Shown piece after piece: positions 32,764-40,480 of a DNA stretch of 64,000 bases; position 1 is the stretch's first letter; each line of letters starts with the position of its first letter. The DNA is from Prevotella sp. (GTDB lineage Bacteria > Bacteroidota > Bacteroidia > Bacteroidales > Bacteroidaceae): the NCBI GenBank assembly GCA_016286585.1, contig JAEETC010000002.1, positions 21,251 through 85,250 on the forward strand, written 5' to 3'. The position numbers and the translations under genes are program-made. Below the pieces are notes generated by a model, which made no database searches, was not told the origin of the DNA, and worked only from the letters and a program-made list of their open reading frames with translations.

Positions 32764-34557
32764 TTACTTGATAAATCCTATCTTCGGACGACGGTTCCGT
32801 GTGTCCGTGTCTTCCATCTTCTGACGTAGATTCTCGTAGCTGTTGATCACCTCTTTGCTGAGTGAGGGATGTATGCTGCTGATAGTCTCTTCCAACAGTT
32901 GTTGGGTAATGGGCTTATCGCTGAATGCGGCACCCATAGCGGCATCGTTGACGATATAGGCAATGTCACTGGCAATATAGCCATCGGTCAGTTCTGCCAG
33001 ATGTTCCATGTCCAAGTCCTCACAAGGACGGCCATCAAGATGAATCTTGAACATCTCTCGCCGGGCATCCTTATCTGGCATTGGCACATACACCAACTTG
33101 TCAATGCGTCCTGTTCTCAACACGGCAGGATCTATCATATCGGGTCTGTTGCTGGTGGCAATGACAAAGATACCACGCTGGGCACAATTGTTCAACTGAC
33201 TCAGGAACTCATTCACCTCACCTGCCTGGTGCTCCGCTCCCGTATTAGAACGGTTGGGAACAAAGGCATCGAATTCGTCAAAGCAAATGATGGTCGGCTT
33301 GGTTTCCTCTGCCTTCTTAAAGAGGTCAGCAATCTTTCCCTGTGAGCCATGCACATAGATGCTGCCAAGATCACTGGCCTTCACTAGCATGAAGTTAAAA
33401 CCTGTTTCCTCGGCAAATTTCTCTGCAAAGAAACTCTTGCCGCATCCTGGAGGACCATAGAACAACATACCATTGGGAGGCAAAAGCTTGTATTTTGCTG
33501 CCTTTTCCTTGTCTTTCAGAATGAATATTACCTTCTGCGTCAGCATCTGCTTCAACTGATCCATACCGGCAATATCCTTGAAGCCGTTGCCTTTTCCCTT
33601 TTGTACTTTAACATTCGCAGACGTGGCTTGTTTCTCTTCTTCCGAAACACTTGTCTGTTCAGGGCGTTGCTGTAAAGGTTGCTCTGGTTGTTTTACTTCC
33701 TCAACCTTATTGGGATTCTGCAAATCATCCAAGAGAATGACAACGTCAGCGTATTTGCAGGTTCCATTCGCACAGAGACCTTTAGCCAAGATGCGCTTGA
33801 ATCCTTCATCAATCTTTACGTCATCCAGATTCAGGGCAGTCTTACGGGCTTCCTTGACTATCTTGATACGTTCTTTCCGTTCTGTTCCTTCTGGAATAGT
33901 AACATCCCAAGGTACACGGTTCGTAAGCATCGTGTAGAACAGAGCGACGGCAGAGAACATATCTGTGGCATTGTTATACATACCAACAAAAGTGGTATTC
34001 GACTGATACCGTTCATCTAAATCAGAGGTGTCAAAAGACGGTGATCCTCCTATGTATTTGGAAACATGGCTTAAATCTATCAATTCTGCCACACCGTCTG
34101 TCTTCTCTGACAACATGATATTGCGGGGTGTGATGTCATTATGGAAGAAGTTGCGCTCATGCATGAATTTCAACCCTTCAAGTACGTCCTTCATTATTCT
34201 TAGGGCTTCATCTATTGGCAGTGCCCCTTCTCGCTGTAGTTTGTCTGCCAAAAGTTCACCACTGAAATAGTTCGTCACAACATAAGCGCATTCGCCGACC
34301 TCTTCATTATGATAGGTTCCTTGTTCTACGAAGGACACAATATTCTTATGACGAAGCTTCGACATGACTTCAATACAAGTCACCTTATGCTCCTCATTAA
34401 GCATCTTCTCCGGGGTATTCTTTAAGACGAATAGTTTCAGAAAGAACGGTTCCTCATTCGCGTCCTCCACCCGATAGGTTTCACAATAGAGGTTCTCCTT
34501 GATAAGACGCTTTACCTCATATTTGCCGATATGTTGATTGTTGGTCAGTACAGCCAT
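32764..34557 (-). CDS. Protein kinase fused to AAA+ ATPase
   Basis: Residues 10-270 are a Ser/Thr-kinase-like domain: Lys41 (FFLKLFV), catalytic Asp141 in HNDITPRNIML, and Asp161 in IDLS at the DFG position. Residues about 325-560 are an AAA+ domain of the FtsH/Cdc48 type: Walker A GPPGCGKS (368-375), Walker B IICFDEFDAF, and the ATSNRPDMIDPAVLRTGRID second region of homology. All key catalytic residues are present, so both halves may be active. Kinase-AAA fusions are uncommon; one can imagine phosphorylation-tagged clients being unfolded (inference). It is the first gene of a two-gene operon. Confidence 0.82.
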   Translation of the reverse strand: MAVLTNNQHIGKYEVKRLIKENLYCETYRVEDANEEPFFLKLFVLKNTPEKMLNEEHKVTCIEVMSKLRHKNIVSFVEQGTYHNEEVGECAYVVTNYFSGELLADKLQREGALPIDEALRIMKDVLEGLKFMHERNFFHNDITPRNIMLSEKTDGVAELIDLSHVSKYIGGSPSFDTSDLDERYQSNTTFVGMYNNATDMFSAVALFYTMLTNRVPWDVTIPEGTERKERIKIVKEARKTALNLDDVKIDEGFKRILAKGLCANGTCKYADVVILLDDLQNPNKVEEVKQPEQPLQQRPEQTSVSEEEKQATSANVKVQKGKGNGFKDIAGMDQLKQMLTQKVIFILKDKEKAAKYKLLPPNGMLFYGPPGCGKSFFAEKFAEETGFNFMLVKASDLGSIYVHGSQGKIADLFKKAEETKPTIICFDEFDAFVPNRSNTGAEHQAGEVNEFLSQLNNCAQRGIFVIATSNRPDMIDPAVLRTGRIDKLVYVPMPDKDARREMFKIHLDGRPCEDLDMEHLAELTDGYIASDIAYIVNDAAMGAAFSDKPITQQLLEETISSIHPSLSKEVINSYENLRQKMEDTDTRNRRPKIGFIK

Positions 34558-34585
34558 AATACCTTATTTATCTTATTTGATGCCA

Positions 34586-34593
34586 CAAAAATA
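34586..34593 (-). promoter_or_regulatory. Probable -7 box for the kinase-AAA gene
   Basis: The minus strand reads TATTTTTG, 29 bases before the ATG at 34557. The -33 region is weak. Confidence 0.5.
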
Positions 34594-34632
34594 ATCAAAT
34601 TTCTCCTAAGATGCTGCATTTATGCCTAATAT

Positions 34633-35097
34633 TTACGATTCATTTGCATTCCTACGGTCGCAGAAGTGCAGGTAGTGCCATAATTCAGTCTCACTGTTGT
34701 AGTCGGACTGTGGAACGTGATGCATGTGATGACTGATGGCCAGACGCTCTTCATCATGAAGGTCAAGACCTAGAGCATCAAGCAAGTCTACTGAACGCTG
34801 ACCATGATGATGGTAGCCGATGGCATCATATCCATCCAAGTGAGTGGTACATAGATCATGGAGCAGTGCTACGATACGGCAACTCTCATCAGGAAGGTCT
34901 GGCGCAAAGGCCCGCATTTCCCAATACACACCAAGGGAATGCTCTGCCAGACCTCCCTTAAAACGGTGATGGTGATGGCAGTGGGCAGAAAAGTAGTCGC
35001 TATGCTCCAAATAGGCTATCACATTGCCTATCCCCTCGCGGTTGATGTCGCTCAACAACGAGATAATCTGTAGTTTAGTAGTACCAGAAGTATTCAT
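34633..35097 (-). CDS. HD-domain phosphohydrolase-like protein
   Basis: The 154-aa protein has HD-superfamily metal ligands: a histidine run at 39-44, His53 (AEHSLGV), His80-Asp81 (ALLHDLC), His96-98 and His123. HD enzymes hydrolyse phosphoesters of nucleotides, including ppGpp and cyclic nucleotides. Its start overlaps the PARP-like gene by 23 bases, so the two products probably act together; hydrolysis of an ADP-ribose or nucleotide product is possible but inferred. Confidence 0.7.
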   Translation of the reverse strand: MNTSGTTKLQIISLLSDINREGIGNVIAYLEHSDYFSAHCHHHHRFKGGLAEHSLGVYWEMRAFAPDLPDESCRIVALLHDLCTTHLDGYDAIGYHHHGQRSVDLLDALGLDLHDEERLAISHHMHHVPQSDYNSETELWHYLHFCDRRNANES

Positions 35098-36355
35098 CCA
35101 TTATATACCTGTAACCGTAGAACACAAACCATATCACAATAATAAATGCCATGATGACAAGAAATGAGAATCTTGTACTTTTAATAATATCATCAATTAC
35201 GGGCTTTGAGAACAGCCAACGTCTTAAGCCTTTGTCAATGTGTTGAGCCAAACCTGTCCTGAAGTTGAAAACATAGATTGGTCTAATACGCCACGGGTGA
35301 TTATAGCGATTTTGCCAGTCGAACATACAGTATTCCCAATAATTATGATTATAGTTCCACCACTCACCTGTTACATACCCATTGCTTTCTGCATATTTGT
35401 TGATAACAGCATGATTGCCATTTGGGCCTGTATTGTCGTGAATATAGGATGGAGCCAAACGGTAGTTAAGAATCTTACCCAACGACACACGGCAAACAAT
35501 CATAACTGGGTTGTTGTCACTGAGCCGATAGCCGTCGTATGCGTAACCTGCCGCTGTTCTTCTGCTTGAAGCGAAATAGGCTCCTGCTCCTGCCCATCCG
35601 TTCCGACTGGAACAGAATGTTCCATCAGTCCATTTCTTAGAATAACCTTTAAGCCTATCGTTACCTGTTATCGACTGAGCTGCTGTGAGGTCTGTTCCAT
35701 GATACATGGTAATTGTTGGGATGAAGATGTCGATAACCGTCCATACTGCGCCCTCTACCAATACCAAGAAGCCTTGGTAGATGGGATATTTGATAAGACG
35801 TTTGGGGAAATAAAAAATCCATGCTCCAAATTCGCCCTTCCCTTCATAATAGCTGCTAGGTTGAATAACCTCCAGTATAAGATCGTAGAGTTCAGAAATG
35901 CCATAAACAAAAATGTTATAATAGACGGCATTAACAAACCTTAGTGGAGTGATGACTATATATAAGATTATCTCAATAGGATATAGCCAATCGCATACGG
36001 CTTCCCTTGTGCTATAGCTTACATACCCCTTTGTGAAATACCTCCAGGGTTCCATCAGGATGAGCTGCAAACGATTCAATAACCAAAATGGGAAGGAAAT
36101 AATCCTGTATGCGTATTCAAAGATGTTGGCATATTCTGCACCCATAGCCTGAAGGATTAGCCGCAATCCAAAGAGGACTGCGAACCAAAAACCAATGGTC
36201 GCACCGAGACTTGCATTATCGAACAGAATCCAGAATAGCAAGGCACCGATACCCATGCAGATACCGACAAAAGCAGCTATCGCCATCAGTTCCTCCCTGA
36301 AGGCATAGGCCACCAAGCCAATGATAATTAAGATGATGATACTAATTATTGACAT
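35075..36355 (-). CDS. Membrane-bound PARP-like ADP-ribosyltransferase
   Basis: From the ATG at 36355 the protein is 426 aa: several hydrophobic helices in residues 1-190, a PARP-like catalytic domain (about 215-360) and a final TM helix (about 395-418). The catalytic domain shows the H-Y-E triad: His219 in MYHGT, Tyr260 in GAGAYFA and Glu341 in WEYCMF, plus VCRVSLGK. PARP-type enzymes transfer ADP-ribose from NAD+. The frame extends upstream to a TTG at 36397, but a promoter box at 36386-36393 lies between, so the ATG is preferred. The HD gene overlaps the end. A toxin or immunity effector and a housekeeping transferase are both possible. Confidence 0.75.
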   Translation of the reverse strand: MSIISIIILIIIGLVAYAFREELMAIAAFVGICMGIGALLFWILFDNASLGATIGFWFAVLFGLRLILQAMGAEYANIFEYAYRIISFPFWLLNRLQLILMEPWRYFTKGYVSYSTREAVCDWLYPIEIILYIVITPLRFVNAVYYNIFVYGISELYDLILEVIQPSSYYEGKGEFGAWIFYFPKRLIKYPIYQGFLVLVEGAVWTVIDIFIPTITMYHGTDLTAAQSITGNDRLKGYSKKWTDGTFCSSRNGWAGAGAYFASSRRTAAGYAYDGYRLSDNNPVMIVCRVSLGKILNYRLAPSYIHDNTGPNGNHAVINKYAESNGYVTGEWWNYNHNYWEYCMFDWQNRYNHPWRIRPIYVFNFRTGLAQHIDKGLRRWLFSKPVIDDIIKSTRFSFLVIMAFIIVIWFVFYGYRYIMDEYFWYY

Positions 36356-36385
36356 ACAATAGACTCTTTTATCATATTTATGGCG

Positions 36386-36393
36386 CAAATATA
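36386..36393 (-). promoter_or_regulatory. Promoter -7 box for the PARP/HD operon; decides the PARP start
   Basis: The minus strand reads TATATTTG. It lies downstream of the TTG that opens the frame, so translation should start at the ATG at 36355. Confidence 0.6.
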
Positions 36394-36452
36394 GCAAAAA
36401 TACTCCAATTATACCAGTTATAAACCAAAAATCGTGTCTTTTCCGTCATACT

Positions 36453-37058
36453 TTAATCCTTTAACATGTCGTCAAGTCCAAATTCCTCACGGAGGTAGTT
36501 CAACTCCTCATCGCGCTCCTCGGTAGTAATGTCGGGATCGATGAGGGAAATAAGGCTATACTCGGCATAGGCATAGTCGGCTTCGGTGAACTCGGCTTCA
36601 TAGAGGAAGATGAGGGGGAAAGCAACGGGCAGGGTTTCGTCAGTATTGACGGGGAGGGAGAGACGATCGAGGCCTTCTACATTGTCGATAATGGAGAAAT
36701 CGAGAATTTCCAATTCATCCTTAATCTCATAATGGGAAAGGACGTCGTCGGAAGTCACCAGAACGCCATAGACATCGGGGACATGTTTGCTGAGACGTTG
36801 CAGACGATTGCGATACAATTCGCAGGTGAGAGCCAGATCCCACGCCATGTCGTCTTTCTCATCGAAACGCTTGCTTTTACCGGAATCTATGAGTACGACG
36901 ATGATTTCTTTTTCCGTGGCATAGATATAGCCATCCATATCAGGGAACAGTGGCCTAAAACTGTCGCGATGGGCTGAATAGATTTTACGATTCTCTCCAA
37001 GTTTTTGGAGGTACTTTAAGATGTTGGTTCTGTCTTTCTTAAATAATTCTGTATGCAT
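36453..37058 (-). CDS. Hypothetical acidic protein
   Basis: The protein (201 aa from the ATG at 37058; a TTG at 37070 also opens the frame) is strongly acidic, with a central DGYIYATEKEIIVVLIDSGK strand pair and an acidic C-terminal helix. No family recognised. It is the last gene of the second AAA+ operon, 48 bases after the 213-aa gene. The GC content resembles core genes rather than the AT-rich centre of the island. Confidence 0.55.
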   Translation of the reverse strand: MHTELFKKDRTNILKYLQKLGENRKIYSAHRDSFRPLFPDMDGYIYATEKEIIVVLIDSGKSKRFDEKDDMAWDLALTCELYRNRLQRLSKHVPDVYGVLVTSDDVLSHYEIKDELEILDFSIIDNVEGLDRLSLPVNTDETLPVAFPLIFLYEAEFTEADYAYAEYSLISLIDPDITTEERDEELNYLREEFGLDDMLKD

Positions 37059-37106
37059 AATCTTAATCAATTTACATGGTTTTCAAATTAATCTTCAGGT
37101 TGGTCA

Positions 37107-37748
37107 TTAGTTGTAAAGCCACGAGAAGTCCTCTATATGAGGACCATCGTGCCAATACTCAGTGAAGTTCTGTGAACAAGGAGGGAGGTTGTCGCCCTGG
37201 CCATCGCGGAACATCTGTTCCGTCTCCTGCTCAGCCCGCGCTTCTACCATCTTCTCTTCCCATTCACCAATCAACTCGTCGTAGTAGCCATCATACCGCT
37301 CAGCAAACAAGTAATAATAGCACGTGCCGAAATATTGGCTAGTAAGATACTCAACTCGTTTGTCCCACCACGAGTACTCAGGGAATCCAAGCCGACACCA
37401 AAGGTCACTGCATCGGCGTTCAAGCAGTTCGCATTCTGTCTCAGAGATGACATCTGTGAGACGAACCCTACGATTGTCGAACCAGACATAACGCCAGTCG
37501 TCGTAGTCCTTGCTCTCAATCAGGTCGGCCGTGAACCTCCAGATTTTCCTGGCCCACCAGAAATGGCCCGTCTCAGCACAGAGATCTCCCAGCCTCATGC
37601 CCTTCATGTATTTCCTCTTGCAACTCTCCGCGCAACGGATCGGATGGATCTCACGATTGACCAAATCCTTGAGCAATCTGGCTTCAAGATGAGTCACTAC
37701 ACCATTGGGTAAGCATTGGCATACCCGATACGGAATTCTTCTTCTCAT
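37107..37748 (-). CDS. Hypothetical tryptophan-rich protein
   Basis: The 213-aa soluble protein is rich in Trp, Tyr and Cys (HFWWARKIWRF, SDLWCRLGFPEYSWWDK) and ends in an acidic tail. No family recognised. It lies 23 bases after the second CbxX-type gene, so the two are co-transcribed. It may be an adaptor or client of that ATPase. Confidence 0.55.
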   Translation of the reverse strand: MRRRIPYRVCQCLPNGVVTHLEARLLKDLVNREIHPIRCAESCKRKYMKGMRLGDLCAETGHFWWARKIWRFTADLIESKDYDDWRYVWFDNRRVRLTDVISETECELLERRCSDLWCRLGFPEYSWWDKRVEYLTSQYFGTCYYYLFAERYDGYYDELIGEWEEKMVEARAEQETEQMFRDGQGDNLPPCSQNFTEYWHDGPHIEDFSWLYN

Positions 37749-37771
37749 ATTTGATAATTAATTAGGCGCCG

Positions 37772-40078
37772 TCAGGCGCTGAAGCCTGACACCACTTTGT
37801 GGTGGGGCTTCAGCGGAGCGGCTTTGGGACGGAAACGCTCAAAGGCCTTCGCGATATCGGAGGCTTCGACACGTTGGAAGTCGGAACATGCGGTGGCATA
37901 GACGCGATCGGCCATGGCGGGGATGATGCCGTTGTGGACGAACTGCTCTATCCATCGGGCGTTGCCAAACTCAGGAGGCTTCATCTTCAAGGTATGCTCA
38001 ATGTCCTTCCTCAGTTCTGCTTCGGCTTCGCCGGTAAGGATGTAATCCTCACGTTCGAAGAGATGTTTGGCAATCTCCATCAGCTGAACGCCGTCGTAGT
38101 CATCGAACTGGTACTTGTAGGGGAAGCGGCTCCAAAGTCCAGGGTTGGAACTCAGCATGGCTTCCATCTCCTTGGTGTAGCCCGCGAGAACGACAAGCAT
38201 ATCGACGGGCTTCGTAAGGATAGTGAGCAGCGACTCGATGACACGATAGCCGAAGTCCTTACGATCGTCTGCCCCCGTACTGAGGTTGTAGGCCTCATCA
38301 ATGAATAGCACATTGCCGCGGGCCTCCTCAAAGACCACCTTCATATTGTCTTCCGTCTGTCCGAGATATTGCCCTACCAGACGTGTACGGTCTACGGCAA
38401 TCAGCTCACCCTTGGAGAGGAGTCCCATGGCGTGATACATCTTGCCGAGTTGACGGGCGACGGTGGTTTTGCCTGTGCCCGGGTTGCCCATGAAGACCGT
38501 GTGGTAAACGATACCACTGTCACTTCTGAGGCCACGTTGGCGACGATCCTGATTGAAGCGGGCTTGATTAGCCATCGTCCGGACGCCATCTTTCACGTCC
38601 TTAAGGCCTACCATACCGTTAAGTTCGTGAACACTCTCCTCGAAGACTGAGCCTCTGCTGGTGAGCTTATCGAAGGGGATATCATCGTCGACGAGCGGGA
38701 AAACCTTGTAGTCGTTGGTCAGGGGGATGATGCGCTGGATATAACGCGGTCGCACCTCCTCAGCCATGAAACGACGGACATCAGCCATCGTCCAGTTGGC
38801 GATTGCGCCCTGCTTACAGCCTTGAAAGACGGTCTTTGCAAGACGGTCCTTGAGATGGTCGTCTAAGTCGAGATGTTCGTGGGAAAGTTGGCGGAAGAAG
38901 ACTTGCACGAGGTCGAAAGCCGTATAGCGCTGCTGCTCGATGTAGCTGTCGCTCTCAAAGTTCTGCCGCAGCGAGGGGTAGAGTTCCAGCAGTTCGTCGA
39001 TCTCTGAGCGCGAACCACAAATCCAAAGATAATCCAATCCGTTGGAGGCACGGATATGCTCCATGATGCGTCGCATCACCACCTTGCCGCTAGCTGCCAA
39101 AAGATCGGCTATACGAGTGAGACAGTATACCTGTCCGGAGCTGGCACTAAACTTCTCGGAAAGCTGTTCGTAAGGATACTGACTTGTGGGGTCATAGAGC
39201 GTTGAGCAATCTACATGCACAAAGCTATGATCGTAGGTGATCATGCTTTGGAAGTTCTTCATCACCTCAGGGGTGATATCATCGTTGTGAGTGCAGATGA
39301 GAAGATTATGGCACTGACGAAGGGCTCCGGCGCCTAGTTCCTTTCGGACTTCGTTCATAAGTACCATTTGGCGGGCCTGCATTACCCGCTGTCTGAACTG
39401 AGTCATGCCGGGCATTTCTGCCACAGCGTGCCAGTCGCCGTCAACAACCTCGATACAGGAGACGAGGACGTGTTCCAATCCACATGGATCGATCATCCGA
39501 GGTTCCTGGGCTTCCAGACGAAGATCACTGTCGAGGGTGAAGTCGATGCGCATCAGTGACTCGTCGAAGCTGTCGTTGACGTAGAGGATATACTTTCCGG
39601 GCACCCAGATATGATCGCAGGGGAGCTCCACCGTCATTCGTCTGTCTGGCAGACGTTTGAATGGTGTCTTCTCTGTCGATGAGCACATCGGAAAGAAGGA
39701 TTCATGGTAGACGAAGCACCTGAAACGATGCAATCGGGAACGCATCTTGGGCTTCATCTGAATAGTCACAGACACGGGGCCATTGCTGCAGAGGTTTTTC
39801 TCTCGGTCAGGCATCACCTCAATGCTGACAGACTGCACATCCTCCATGTCGTGGTGCTCTTCAAGGCATGTCTTCATCCTGAATTCCGCAACCCTGCTGT
39901 CCATTTCTGGCGGGAAGGGCAAACGTGGGTCATCAGGTTCTTCATGTTCGTCAGGAGTCTCAAGCCCGTCATTATCCAGATCTTCATCCTGGTTCTCATA
40001 GTCGAGCGCATCATCGATAAACTCCTGAAGTAAAAGGTCGAACTCTTCATCAACTTTGTTTTTCGGTTCCTTTTTCAT
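37772..40078 (-). CDS. CbxX/CfqX-type AAA+ ATPase, paralog of the gene at 20282
   Basis: The 768-aa protein starts with an acidic, disordered segment (residues 1-75), then a beta-rich domain, a degenerate AAA module and an intact CbxX-type AAA+ domain: Walker A GNPGTGKTT at 531-539, Walker B VLFIDEAYN, LAGYTKEMEAML and SNPGLWSRF. It aligns with the protein at 20282 from the beta domain to the C-terminal HKV motif, so the two arose by duplication. The codon use is GC-richer than that of its paralog. It is first in a three-gene operon behind a long structured leader. Confidence 0.8.
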   Translation of the reverse strand: MKKEPKNKVDEEFDLLLQEFIDDALDYENQDEDLDNDGLETPDEHEEPDDPRLPFPPEMDSRVAEFRMKTCLEEHHDMEDVQSVSIEVMPDREKNLCSNGPVSVTIQMKPKMRSRLHRFRCFVYHESFFPMCSSTEKTPFKRLPDRRMTVELPCDHIWVPGKYILYVNDSFDESLMRIDFTLDSDLRLEAQEPRMIDPCGLEHVLVSCIEVVDGDWHAVAEMPGMTQFRQRVMQARQMVLMNEVRKELGAGALRQCHNLLICTHNDDITPEVMKNFQSMITYDHSFVHVDCSTLYDPTSQYPYEQLSEKFSASSGQVYCLTRIADLLAASGKVVMRRIMEHIRASNGLDYLWICGSRSEIDELLELYPSLRQNFESDSYIEQQRYTAFDLVQVFFRQLSHEHLDLDDHLKDRLAKTVFQGCKQGAIANWTMADVRRFMAEEVRPRYIQRIIPLTNDYKVFPLVDDDIPFDKLTSRGSVFEESVHELNGMVGLKDVKDGVRTMANQARFNQDRRQRGLRSDSGIVYHTVFMGNPGTGKTTVARQLGKMYHAMGLLSKGELIAVDRTRLVGQYLGQTEDNMKVVFEEARGNVLFIDEAYNLSTGADDRKDFGYRVIESLLTILTKPVDMLVVLAGYTKEMEAMLSSNPGLWSRFPYKYQFDDYDGVQLMEIAKHLFEREDYILTGEAEAELRKDIEHTLKMKPPEFGNARWIEQFVHNGIIPAMADRVYATACSDFQRVEASDIAKAFERFRPKAAPLKPHHKVVSGFSA

Positions 40079-40336
40079 AAAAAGTAATAGAAGGTTGAAT
40101 TGAAAACATTTGATATATGCCCTTTGGAGAAGGGCGCAAGTGGTATTTGGCCAATGGCCTGAGCCACTGTCCAGTAAGGTTCACAGAAACTTGACTCGAA
40201 GTTTCTATCACAAAACACTATTGTTGTACCAAAATGTCAAAGAGCGTACGATCCCGCCGGCCTTTTAAAGCCGGTGCATAATTTACTGGGTTTTGTGATA
40301 AACTATTTCTTGATGGTTATGTTTTAAATTCCGGTG
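40079..40336 (-). promoter_or_regulatory. Long structured 5' leader of the second AAA+ operon
   Basis: The stretch before 40078 has no gene but many pairing arms: 40206-40216 with 40290-40300 (11 bp, long range), 40257-40261 with 40270-40274 inside it, 40185-40192 with 40199-40206 (8 bp, competing for base 40206), 40139-40143 with 40164-40168 around a GGCC hairpin, and 40119-40124 with 40130-40135. The transcript starts near 40330, giving a leader of about 250 bases. No known riboswitch class was recognised. A cis-acting RNA element is likely. Confidence 0.45.
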
Positions 40337-40344
40337 CAAAGATA
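40337..40344 (-). promoter_or_regulatory. Promoter -7 box of the second AAA+ operon
   Basis: The minus strand reads TATCTTTG immediately after the rnr terminator. It is the start point of the structured leader. Confidence 0.7.
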
Positions 40345-40347
40345 AGA

Positions 40348-40386
40348 AAAAATCCCGATAGCCACCAAATGATTATCGGGATTTTT
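40348..40386 (-). terminator. Terminator of rnr
   Basis: A 13-bp perfect stem (40348-40360 with 40374-40386, AAAAATCCCGATA and its complement) with a 13-base loop, flanked by A and T runs so it can work in both directions. It lies about 95 bases after the rnr stop and separates core from island. Confidence 0.8.
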
Positions 40387-40480
40387 ATTCAGAGAATATG
40401 TTTTTTAACAGTTCCTCGCAGGCGTAATAATAAAAGGAACGCGCGAAGTTACACGACACTCCACGTCGTTCAAGTCATAG

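Noticed and set aside
40130..40175. GCCACTG sequence recalling a cobalamin-riboswitch box
   Set aside because: It is on the strand opposite to the transcript, and no B12 box or other conserved riboswitch elements are present.
5803..40386. Integrated mobile element with attachment sites
   Set aside because: No integrase, transposase, relaxase or phage structural gene; the only tRNA lies 7 kb away beyond core genes, and no direct repeats were seen at the borders.
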